Assembly: GCA_963971225.1 (NCBI GenBank)
Contig: OZ020270.1
Location: 76,214,432 to 76,278,431 of the forward strand
Origin: Melieria omissa
Taxonomy: Eukaryota > Arthropoda > Insecta > Diptera > Ulidiidae
Length of the DNA stretch: 64,000 bases
Direction: 5' to 3'
The notes beneath the pieces were generated by a model that searched no databases, was not told the origin of the DNA, and saw nothing but the letters and a program-made list of their open reading frames with translations. Made by a program: the position numbers and the translations under genes. Below, piece after piece: positions 1 through 8,975 of the stretch. Positions within the stretch are counted from its first letter, which is position 1. Each line of letters begins with the position of its first letter.

Positions 1-161
1 CATAGGTAAATAGAAACGGGACATATATTACAAACATACATTGATATCGATTCTAAGAAATAGATCGCGTGACTTTCATATTCTAAGGAATTATTGAATG
101 CTTGACGCCATGAGCGTCATATCATACAGTGCTACATTTGGTCATATCCTACACTGCTACA
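1..161 (-). repeat. G1 LTR0 (partial, cut by window edge)
   Basis: These 161 bp match plus-strand positions 271-431 of the 431 bp G1 LTR at 4701-5131. The window therefore starts inside an LTR and the array continues to the left. Read on the minus strand the LTR starts TGTAGCAG here, and the pol stop codon of copy A lies in those first bases. Confidence 0.93.
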
Positions 162-2145
162 TTCGGTCATCCTGATAATGGGAGAACCCCTGATCTCCCG
201 AATTTTCTGCATCTACCTCGTTATCTGAGACCTGACAGCCCTTGAACCATGGCTTCAAGTTCCCAATCGCCCATACTCCACTGTATGGTAAACGCGTTTG
301 TTGAAAACCTTCAACGTCCTGTAATAAATATCTATCATTTCGCAGCACTTTAGCAACGCGGTATGGTCCTCGGAATTTAGGTATGAGTTTCTTGGACACG
401 CCCGTTGATGAATTGAAATTTTTAACCATCACATAGTCTCCCTCATCAAATTCATGTGCAACCTGGCGCTTTTTATCAACATATCTTTTGTTATATTCTT
501 GCAGCTTTTCCTGTTTTTCCGCTGCTTTGTTGCGTACGTCTGCAAGATTCACTCTTAATGTGTTATCGCTCGATTCTTCTAAAGCTTCTTTTAACATATC
601 CACAATCTGCCCTCTTTGAGGCACACCGAAAAGTACTACACTAGGATGTTCGTTGATTGTTCTGTGGATAGAGTTGTTAAGTGCGTGTTCTACGTTTTCT
701 AAAACCGAATCCCAATGCAATCCCTTTTCTGGCTCCACTAGTTTCGAAATCATCGGTCCTAGACTCCTGTTCACTCTTTCTACTTGTCCGTTTGCCTGTG
801 GAGAGCCTGTAGCTATTTTTATATGCCTTATATCGTTTGCGTCCATAAATCCTTTAAATTCATTAGAAGTGAAACAACTGCCCCTATCAGAAATTATGCA
901 CTTCGGCCTGCTATACGATCTGAAGTAATCTTTCAGAGCACTCACCGCCTCACTAGTCTTTGTTGTTTTCGTTGCATACAGTCTAACAAACTTCGTGAAT
1001 GCATCTATTATTACTAAAATGTGTTTCTTCGCTCTAGAGTTATCAACCGGTCCATAATGGTCGATGTGTATTACATCAAAAGGAATATTCCCTTTGGGAA
1101 TATTATGTAAGAATCCTTCCTCACGTCCACTTTTGGCAGAGTACGCTATGCACTTTAAGCAATTCTCTACATGCCTTCCGACTTTCTTTCTAATCTCCGG
1201 AAACCAGTAACTCTTCGAAACTAATTCTACCACCTTATCAATTCCCACATGGCCCATCTCATCATGATATTTGTAAATAACATGACTTTCCATTGCGTCC
1301 GGAACATAAAACAAAAGTGTGTTCTCATCTTTTTTTCTATAAATTACCCCATTTCTCATCTCATACAAACTATCTTCCGCTTTCTGCAATGTCTCACGCA
1401 ATACTTTTAACTTGTTATCTCTCCCTTGACATATAATTAAATTTTCCTCAAATGTATTTGTATCCAAAACAAGAATATTCGTACACCTACTCAACGCATC
1501 TACGTGTTGCATCCGTGCTCCAGCACGATGCTCAAGGACATAATCGTAGTTTTGCAATTCGAGTGCCCATCTTGCTATTGTTGGGTTAAGCTCTTTTTTA
1601 TTTAGAGTCATCGTCAAAGAATTACAATCGGTCACAATCTTAAATCTTTTCCCTTGTAAATAGACACGAAAACGTTGGAGAGCATTTATTATAGCTAATG
1701 TTTCCAATTCAAAACTGTGGTACCTTGATTCTGTCTCCGTTGTCCTTTTTGAAAAATAAAATACGGGATGTAGTTTCCCATCTACTTTCTTTTGTAGGAG
1801 AATAGCACCAAAACCAATGGAACTTGCGTCGCAATGCAATTCCGTTTCGTCATTAGGGTCATACAATGCAAGAACTGGTGATTCTAACAATTTTTGTTTC
1901 AAAACTTCAAACGATTCTAATTCTTTCGAGCCAAATTCAAATTTTCTGTCCTTCTTCGTAAGGTCATATAGGGGTTTAGCTGTTAGCGAAAAATCCTTAA
2001 CAAATCGACGAAAATATGAGCAGAGACCTAAAAAACTTTGCACAGAATGCACATTCTGCGGTATTGGAAAATTTTTAATTGCCTGAAGTCCCTTTTCATC
2101 CGCTTTAATTCCTTCACCATTTATTGTATACCCCAGATACTTCAC
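157..2145 (-). CDS. pol: G1 pol C-terminal half (RT thumb, RNase H, integrase), copy A
   Basis: A 662-aa open frame that starts by chance at a Met just after a 1-nt loss in RT (five A instead of six near 2156-2160 on the plus strand). It covers the end of RT, RNase H (CDAS, FELETLA, TDCNSL, HVDALSR) and integrase. Integrase shows an HHCC finger (HDEMGH...CLKC), a D,D(35)E core (HIDH, ISDRG, GQVERVN) and a GPY/F-type C-terminus. In the element these degrade template RNA and insert the cDNA in the nucleus. The stop codon TAG is formed by the first bases of the 3' LTR. As it stands the frame is cut off from the RT catalytic part. Confidence 0.88.
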   Translation of the reverse strand: MKYLGYTINGEGIKADEKGLQAIKNFPIPQNVHSVQSFLGLCSYFRRFVKDFSLTAKPLYDLTKKDRKFEFGSKELESFEVLKQKLLESPVLALYDPNDETELHCDASSIGFGAILLQKKVDGKLHPVFYFSKRTTETESRYHSFELETLAIINALQRFRVYLQGKRFKIVTDCNSLTMTLNKKELNPTIARWALELQNYDYVLEHRAGARMQHVDALSRCTNILVLDTNTFEENLIICQGRDNKLKVLRETLQKAEDSLYEMRNGVIYRKKDENTLLFYVPDAMESHVIYKYHDEMGHVGIDKVVELVSKSYWFPEIRKKVGRHVENCLKCIAYSAKSGREEGFLHNIPKGNIPFDVIHIDHYGPVDNSRAKKHILVIIDAFTKFVRLYATKTTKTSEAVSALKDYFRSYSRPKCIISDRGSCFTSNEFKGFMDANDIRHIKIATGSPQANGQVERVNRSLGPMISKLVEPEKGLHWDSVLENVEHALNNSIHRTINEHPSVVLFGVPQRGQIVDMLKEALEESSDNTLRVNLADVRNKAAEKQEKLQEYNKRYVDKKRQVAHEFDEGDYVMVKNFNSSTGVSKKLIPKFRGPYRVAKVLRNDRYLLQDVEGFQQTRLPYSGVWAIGNLKPWFKGCQVSDNEVDAENSGDQGFSHYQDDRM

Positions 2146-4010
2146 ATCCGTTTGGAAAAATCACATTTGTCCAACCTTAGTTCTAATTTGTTATTTACCA
2201 ACCTTTGAAAAACTTCACACAAAACCTCAAAGTGTTCCTCAACACTCTCCGTCGCTATCATTATATCGTCTAAGTAGACAATTAACTTATCTTCCCTCAC
2301 CATATCTGCAAAAATTTTGTTCATGAACCTTTGAAAAACTGAAGGAGCGTTTTTCAAACCGAATGGCATCCTCAAAAATTCAAACTGCCCTAAAGGTGTC
2401 GTAAACGAAGTGTATTTAACTGAATCGGGATGCATGTGCACGTGGAAAAATCCATTTTTCAAATCCAATTTCGAAAAAAATCTCTTGTTTACTAGCCTGT
2501 CTAGCAAATCATCTATGAGCGGAATTGGATAATTATCCCTAGCGGTCATTTTGTTGAGTGTGCGGTAGTCAACACACATTCGCAACTCTCCTGTTTTCTT
2601 CTTAACCAACACTATTGGTGACACAAATTCGGATTCGCTCGCTCGAATGTACCCCTTGGCCAAATATTCGTCTAACAATTTTTGCAACTCAGTTTTTTCT
2701 GTGTATGATAACCCTCGCGGGGAACAGTGGAACGGTTTCGCGTTTTCAACATTCAATTTCATTTCGAATTTCACCTCAGGTGAACGTTGAGGGGCGTTGA
2801 GGCCTCAAATAGCGTTCTTCAAACAATTGCCTAAAATTTTCTTTAATTTTTAAATTTAGACTGTCACCAACGTTTACATTTTGCTCAGTGTCAACAATAC
2901 AATTTATTGTTAACAAAAAATCCGTAAACACCTCACAACCACCCCTGGCATTTTTACAGTCATCGGTAAAATTATTACAACAATTTTTCGTACTTTCGCT
3001 ATAGTTTTCCAAAGATTTACAATCGTTTTCATAACTTTCGCTATCGTTTGTTTTCAAAAGATTTTTTCCTTTTTCAACATTACTCAAAATATGGGCATCA
3101 TCTCTTTTATCTGTCTTCTGTACTATCGTTTTATTCTCACTCATTTTAACCACTCTGTCTTTCTTTGCTTCTTTTTCACCGATATCACCTTTACACTCAT
3201 TTTCATTACTATTATTTTTGGAACTATCAATTTTTTCTTTATAAACTTGTGACTCGTTTTCCTTATGATACATTTTTTCATTGCCACTTGATACACTTTT
3301 ACTTTTCATAGCTTCTATATCATCTTTGAAAATCAATATCAACTTGCTGTAAAGAAATCTCTTCCGAGAACCACGTCATACCCCATAGACTCATCGGCCA
3401 CCACGAGCAAATTAATGTCAATTTTCTTTTTCCCAAAATTAACCGTACACGAAATTTGCCCAAAAATCTTTAGTTTACTTTTATTTAAACCGAAATAAGA
3501 AATAGAACAAAAATCACGAATTTCAATTTCACTTGACAACAGCGACCTCTTGATAAAACTGATTGGGCTTCCAGGGTCTAGGAGGCATTCTACAAGTAAA
3601 TCGACATTGTTATAAGGACTTACAGACAACCTTAACTTTCTTACGTAAACACTTTCGTCAACCGCATGGACCATCATCTTTCTTCCTGGACAGGCAGCCA
3701 CCTGGTGCTCCTTACTGCCACAGCCGTAGCAAGCGCCCATCTCACGCTTTGGCTTTTTGCACGCCGCAGCCATATGCCCGATCGAATTGCATCTCTAGCA
3801 TCTCATGGTTGCTGTTTCTTCTGGTCTTCTGGTGTTCTGCTGCTGCCCCATTTCACGCTGTGGAAGCTGCACCCGCGAAAACGCTTTAAGCAGCTGCACC
3901 TTGTTGTTGTAGCATTGGATGTAGGCTTGGGCGCGTAAGCCGCTACCCGGGAATACCCGATCCCTCGATGATGTATTCGAGCAGCTCGTCTTCCTCGATT
4001 TGAATTGCAC
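2142..4010 (-). pseudogene. pol: G1 ORF2 N-terminal half (zinc knuckles, PR, spacer, RT palm), copy A, broken
   Basis: Four pieces. 3795-4010 ends at a TAG within zinc knuckle 1; its second ...TGC codon region differs from the other copies, and copy I shares the change. 3339-3773 holds knuckle 2 and the protease (LLDPGS and VLGRDFF) and stops directly after protease because a 4 bp stretch present in I, J and K is absent. 2776-3342 holds the Asn/Lys/Ser/Glu-rich spacer. 2142-2774 holds RT with LRMPFGLKNAPS and YLDD and stops at the 1-nt loss shared with B, C and D. The break near 2775-2779 is a short sequence replacement that adds 4 nt. Confidence 0.88.
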
Positions 4011-4638
4011 TCGCTAGGACAACTTTATCCCCATAATACTGGGAAAAGCTTTCACCCTGCCGCCATTTCCTGGTCTGGAATTTTCTTCGTAATGTGATTT
4101 TGTTGTGTTCACCACCAAAGAACTGCTGCATATCGTCGACTAGTGCATCGATATTTTCGGTGGCGTAGCAAGGCTTTGAGTATAGCCACGACTGCGCCTT
4201 TCCAGTTAGTTTGCAAATGAATAGTGCGCGCAGCATCCCCTCGTTGTCGCAGTATGAGGAACCGATGCTCCTCAATTGTTGTACCCACACGTCACAGTTT
4301 GCGGTACCGTCGTACTCTGGCACCAGATTTTTCAAAATCTCGAACGGGATGCGCTGCTGCGACGGACTGCTTGATGCCTGTGTAACAGTGGTGCAACAGC
4401 CTGATGCCAACGTTGCGTCTTGCCGATGCAGAGCTCCCAACTCGTTCTGCACGCCCTCACACTCTTCGCCATCCGATATAGCAATTGCTGCTGGACATTC
4501 TCCACGCACTTCAGGCGGCACTTCGCTTAGCCGCACTGCTAACGCATTTTTTGAGCCACTGGTCGAAAGTTTAAGTTTTCTGAGCCACTCGCGAAGCTTC
4601 GTCGCTGTGTACTCGTTTGCACTGATCGGATTTTCCAT
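3943..4638 (-). CDS. gag: G1 gag, copy A, intact (231 aa)
   Basis: Structural Gag protein of the retrotransposon particle. The open frame extends upstream to 4734 inside the LTR, but the ATG at 4638 (MENPISA) is the likely start, 62 bp after the LTR. Residues about 10-40 (LREWLRKLKLSTSGSK...AVRL) look like a SAP DNA-binding helix-loop-helix. Residues about 105-225 look like a Gypsy capsid (VPEYDGT..., W..QL, AQSWL, RRKFQTRKWRQGESFSQY). It ends ...EGSGIPG without a zinc knuckle; those lie in the overlapping frame one nucleotide downstream. Position 14 is Lys, as in H, I and K, where other copies have Gln. Confidence 0.87.
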   Translation of the reverse strand: MENPISANEYTATKLREWLRKLKLSTSGSKNALAVRLSEVPPEVRGECPAAIAISDGEECEGVQNELGALHRQDATLASGCCTTVTQASSSPSQQRIPFEILKNLVPEYDGTANCDVWVQQLRSIGSSYCDNEGMLRALFICKLTGKAQSWLYSKPCYATENIDALVDDMQQFFGGEHNKITLRRKFQTRKWRQGESFSQYYGDKVVLASAIQIEEDELLEYIIEGSGIPG

Positions 4639-4682
4639 TGTTCTTTTGCTTTTATGTATAAAAAAAATTTGGGGTATGCGGC

Positions 4683-4700
4683 CGATCCCACTTCTGAAGT
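4683..4700 (-). other. G1 primer-binding-site region (atypical tRNA-Leu-like)
   Basis: Directly after the 5' LTR on the minus strand. Thirteen bases, TCAGAAGTGGGAT, match the interior of the usual tRNA-Leu-type PBS, but the canonical TGGTG start is replaced by ACT following the LTR end. The bases ACTTC-A-GAAGT form a short palindrome. Every copy has the same sequence (for example next to 8551, 13510, 17591 and 22557). Whether it primes from an internal tRNA position is inference. Confidence 0.45.
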
Positions 4701-5131
4701 TGTAGCAGTTGTTGAAAATCAATAAACACAGCACCCGAAATCAATCACGTCAAACACGTCCGTCTTCTCCGACACTCACTTTTATTCTGCATAATCGATT
4801 TGAAACACAAAAGCTTATGGCCATACAAAATGATGCTTACATTTACATACATATACATACATATGGTGTGACGCCGAAAATGGCACATATCACGTGACAA
4901 ACGGTGGTGGTATACATTTGATCGTGCTACACATTGCTACGCTTACATGCTAATATACACACATTTGGAACATAGGTAAATAGAAACGGGACATATATTA
5001 CAAACATACATTGATATCGATTCTAAGAAATAGATCGCGTGACTTTCATATTCTAAGGAATTATTGAATGCTTGACGCCATGAGCGTCATATCATACAGT
5101 GCTACATTTGGTCATATCCTACACTGCTACA
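4701..5131 (-). repeat. G1 LTR1, 431 bp, shared by copies A and B
   Basis: Reference LTR. On the minus strand it runs TGTAGCAG...CTGCTACA, with 8 bp perfect terminal inverted repeats. It is 5' LTR for copy A and 3' LTR for copy B, with no second LTR between them. A poly(A) signal AATAAA lies on the minus strand at 4781-4786, an ACATAC microsatellite near 4851-4863, a TCACGTGA palindrome at 4890-4897, and a hairpin GACGC-CATGA-GCGTC at 5074-5088. Its left edge is a 25 bp near-repeat that also spans the pol/LTR junction. It carries the ggtggtggtatac variant, like LTR3. Confidence 0.93.
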
Positions 5132-7860
5132 TTCGGTCATCCTGATAATGGGAGAACCCCTGATCTCCCGAATTTTCTGCATCTACCTCGTTATCTGAGA
5201 CCTGACAGCCCTTGAACCATGGCTTCAAGTTCCCAATCGCCCATACTCCACTGTATGGTAAACGCGTTTGTTGAAAACCTTCCACGTCCTGTAATAAATA
5301 TCTATCATTTCGCAGCACTTTAACAACGCGGTATGGTCCTCGGAATTTAGGTATGAGTTTCTTGGACACGCCCGTTGATGAATTGAAATTTTTAACCATC
5401 ACATAGTCTCCCTCATCAAATTCATGTGCAACCTGGCGCTTTTTATCAACATATCTTTTGTTATATTCTTGCAGCTTTTCCTGTTTTTCCGCTGCTTTGT
5501 TGCGTACGTCTGCAAGATTCACTCTTAATGTGTTATCGCTCGATTCTTCTAAAGCTTCTTTTAACATATCCACAATCTGCCCTCTTTGAGGCACACCGAA
5601 AAGTACTACACTAGGATGTTCGTTGATTGTTCTGTGGATAGAGTTGTTAAGTGCGTGTTCTACGTTTCCATCGTGCCCATCTTGCTATTGTTGGGTTAAG
5701 CTCTTTTTTATTTATAGTCATCGTCAAAGAATTACAATCGGTCACAATCTTAAATCTTTTCCCTTGTAAATAGACACGAAAACGTTGGAGAGCATTTATT
5801 ATAGCTAATGTTTCCAATTCAAAACTGTGGTACCTTGATTCTGTCTCCGTTGTCCTTTTTGAAAAATAAAATACGGGATGTAGTTTCCCATCTACTTTCT
5901 TTTGTAGGAGAATAGCACCAAAACCAATGGAACTTGCGTCGCAATGCAATTCCGTTTCGTCATTAGGGTCATACAATGCAAGAACTGGTGATTCTAACAA
6001 TTTTTGTTTCAAAACTTCAAACGATTCTAATTCTTTCGAGCCAAATTCAAATTTTCTGTCCTTCTTCGTAAGGTCATATAGGGGTTTAGCTGTTAGCGAA
6101 AAATCCTTAACAAATCGACGAAAATATGAGCAGAGACCTAAAAAACTTTGCACAGAATGCACATTCTGCGGTATTGGAAAATTTTTAATTGCCTGAAGTC
6201 CCTTTTCATCCGCTTTAATTCCTTCACCATTTATTGTATACCCCAGATACTTCACATCCGTTTGGAAAAATCACATTTGTCCAACCTTAGTTCTAATTTG
6301 TTATTTACCAACCTTTGAAAAACTTCACACAAAACCTCAAAGTGTTCCTCAACACTCTCCGTCGCTATCATTATATCGTCTAAGTAGACAATTAACTTAT
6401 CTTCCCTCACCATATCTGCAAAAATTTTGTTCATGAACCTTTGAAAAACTGAAGGAGCGTTTTTCAAACCGAATGGCATCCTCAAAAATTCAAACTGCCC
6501 TAAAGGTGTCGTAAACGAAGTGTATTTAACTGAATCGGGATGCATGTGCACGTGGAAAAATCCATTTTTCAAATCCAATTTCGAAAAAAATCTCTTGTTT
6601 ACTAGCCTGTCTAGCAAATCATCTATGAGCGGAATTGGATAATTATCCCTAGCGGTCATTTTGTTGAGTGTGCGGTAGTCAACACACATTCGCAACTCTC
6701 CTGTTTTCTTCTTAACCAACACTATTGGTGACACAAATTCGGATTCGCTCGCTCGAATGTACCCCTTGGCCAAATATTCGTCTAACAATTTTTGCAACTC
6801 AGTTTTTTCTGTGTATGATAACCCTCGCGGGGAACAGTGGAACGGTTTCGCGTTTTCAACATTCAATTTCATTTCAAATTTCACCTCAGGTTCACAGGGG
6901 CGTTGAGGCCTCAAATAGCGTTCTTCAAACAATTGCCTAAAATTTTCTTTAATTTTTAAATTTAGACTGTCACCAACGTTTACATTTTGCTCAGTGTCAA
7001 CAATACAATTTATTGTTAACAAAAAATCCGTAAACACCTCACAACCACCCCTATCAACTATCAATTCCCTATCAACACCCCTATCAACAACTATCAATTT
7101 TTTCTTTATAAACTTGTGACTCGTTTTCCTTATGATACATTTTTTCATTGCCACTTGATACACTTTTACTTTTCATAGCTTCTATATCATCTTTGAAAAT
7201 CAATATCAACTTGCTGTAAAGAAATCTCTTCCGAGAACCACGTCATACCCCATAGACTCATCGGCCACCACGAGCAAATTAATGTCAATTTTCTTTTTCC
7301 CAAAATTAACCGTACACGAAATTTGCCCAAAAATCTTTAGTTTACTTTTATTTAAACCGAAATAAGAAATAGAACAAAAATCACGAATTTCAATTTCACT
7401 TGACAAAACTGATTGGGCTTCCAGGGTCTAGGAGGCATTCTACAAGTAAATCGACATTGTTATAAGGACTTACAGACAACCTTAAGTTTCTTACGTAAAC
7501 ACTTTCGTCAACCGCATGGACCATCATCTTTCTTCCTGGACAGGCAGCCACCTGGTGCTCCTTACTGCCACAGCCGTAGCAAGCGCCCATCTCACGCTTT
7601 GGCTTTTTGCACGCCGCAGCCATATGCCCGATCGAATTGCAGTTGTAGCATCTCATGGTTGCTGAACCTTCTGATCTTCTGGTGTTCTGCTGCTGCCCCA
7701 TTTCACGCTGTGGAAGCTGCACCCGCGAAAACGCTTTAAGCAGCTGCACCTTGTTGTTGTAGCATTGGATGTAGGCTTGGGCGCGTAAGCCGCTACCCGG
7801 GAATACCCGATCCCTCGATGATGTATTCGAGCAGCTCGTCTTCCTCGATTTGAATTGCAC
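5127..7860 (-). pseudogene. pol: G1 ORF2, copy B, multiply broken, integrase core deleted
   Basis: Pieces on the minus strand, 5' to 3': 7396-7860 with both zinc knuckles and the protease Asp (an intact reading here, unlike most copies); 7206-7406, the rest of protease after a 17 bp deletion; 6252-7163, a shortened spacer and RT palm with YLDD, ending at the 1-nt loss shared by A to D; 5647-6255, RT thumb and RNase H; 5127-5594, the last 155 aa of integrase with the GPY/F-type tail. The integrase zinc finger and D,D,E core are gone. The junction near 5668 carries a few filler bases not present in full copies. It cannot supply integrase. Confidence 0.88.
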
Positions 7861-8550
7861 TCGCTAGGACAACTTTATCCCCATAATACTGGGAAAAGCT
7901 TTCACCCTGCCGCCATTTCCTGGTCTGGAATTTTCTTCGTAATGTGATTTTGTTGTGTTCACCACCAAAGAACTGCTGCATATCGTCGACTAGTGCATCG
8001 ATATTTTCGGTGGCGTAGCAAGGCTTTGAGTATAGCCACGACTGCGCCTTTCCAGTTAGTTTGCAAATGAATAGTGCGCGCAGCATCCCCTCGTTGTCGC
8101 AGTATGAGGAACCGATGCTCCTCAATTGTTGTACCCACACGTCACAGTTTGCGGTACCGTCGTACTCTGGCACCAGATTTTTCAAAATCTCGAACGGGAT
8201 GCGCTGCTGCGACGGACTGCTTGATGCCTGTGTAACAGTGGTGCAACAGCCTGATGCCAACGTTGCGTCTTGCCGATGCAGAGCTCCCAACTCGTTCTGC
8301 ACGCCCTCACACTCTTCGCCATCCGATATAGCAATTGCTGCTGGACATTCTCCACGCACTTCAGGCGGCACTTCGCTTAGCCGCACTGCTAACGCATTTT
8401 TTGAGCCACTGGTCGAAAGTTTAAGTTTTCTGAGCCACTCGCGAAGCTGCGTCGCTGTGTACTCGTTTGCACTGATCGGATTTTCCATTGTTCTTTTGCT
8501 TTTATGTATAAAAAAAATTTGGGGTATGCGGCCGATCCCACTTCTGAAGT
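5132..8550 (-). mobile_element. G1 internal region, copy B (deletion derivative)
   Basis: 3419 bp. It lacks about 860 bp covering the end of RNase H through most of integrase (junction near 5666-5673). It also has a 17 bp loss in protease and about 230 bp less spacer (near 7050-7105). The integrase and protease deletions are identical in copy D. Confidence 0.92.
7793..8488 (-). CDS. gag: G1 gag, copy B, intact (231 aa)
   Basis: Same length and layout as gag of copy A: SAP-like N-terminus, capsid-like region, stop at ...EGSGIPG. It has Gln in the TATQLRE stretch where A has Lys. The start is the ATG at 8488, 62 bp downstream of LTR2. Because ORF2 of this copy is crippled, an intact gag would at best act as a structural donor. 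Confidence 0.87.
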   Translation of the reverse strand: MENPISANEYTATQLREWLRKLKLSTSGSKNALAVRLSEVPPEVRGECPAAIAISDGEECEGVQNELGALHRQDATLASGCCTTVTQASSSPSQQRIPFEILKNLVPEYDGTANCDVWVQQLRSIGSSYCDNEGMLRALFICKLTGKAQSWLYSKPCYATENIDALVDDMQQFFGGEHNKITLRRKFQTRKWRQGESFSQYYGDKVVLASAIQIEEDELLEYIIEGSGIPG

Positions 8551-8975
8551 TGTAGCAGTTGTTGAAAATCAATAAACACAGCACCCGAAATCAATCACGT
8601 CAAACACGTCCGTCTTCTCCGACACTCACTTTTATTCTGCATAATCGATTTGAAACACAAAAGCTTATGGCCATACAAAATGATGCTTACATACATATAC
8701 ATACATATGGTGTGACGCCGAAAATGGCACATATCACGTGACAAACGGTGGTGGTTTACATTTGATCGTGCTACACATTGCTACGCTTACATGCTAATAT
8801 ACACACATTTGGAACATAGGTAAATAGAAACGGGACATATATTACAAACATACATTGATATCGATTCTAAGAAATAGATCGCGTGACTTTCATATTCTAA
8901 GGAATTATTGAATGCTTGACGCCATGAGCGTCATATCATACAGTGCTACATTTGGTCATATCCTACACTGCTACA
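8551..8975 (-). repeat. G1 LTR2, 425 bp, shared by copies B and C
   Basis: Same ends as LTR1 but 6 bp shorter, from a contraction in the ACATAC-type microsatellite near 8691-8706. It carries the ggtggtggtttac variant, like LTR4 and the LTRs to the right. Confidence 0.93.

Larger units (their letters stand above)
162..4700 (-). mobile_element. G1 Ty3/Gypsy internal region, copy A
   Basis: Complete-length internal region (4539 bp) between LTR0 and LTR1. Order on the minus strand is gag, zinc knuckles, protease, spacer, RT, RNase H, integrase. No env frame lies between integrase and the LTR. Copy A has an intact gag but at least four lesions in ORF2: a stop in zinc knuckle 1, a 4 bp loss after protease, a 4-nt length change near 2779 and a 1-nt loss near 2156. 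The variant near 2779 is shared only with copy J. Confidence 0.93.

Noticed and set aside
157..700. Possible env gene downstream of integrase
   Set aside because: Pol ends inside the first bases of the 3' LTR in all copies, leaving no room for a third gene.
456..2086. Plus-strand open frames of 60-164 codons that recur in every G1 unit
   Set aside because: They lie antisense to gag and pol, repeat only because the unit repeats, and have no recognisable domain.
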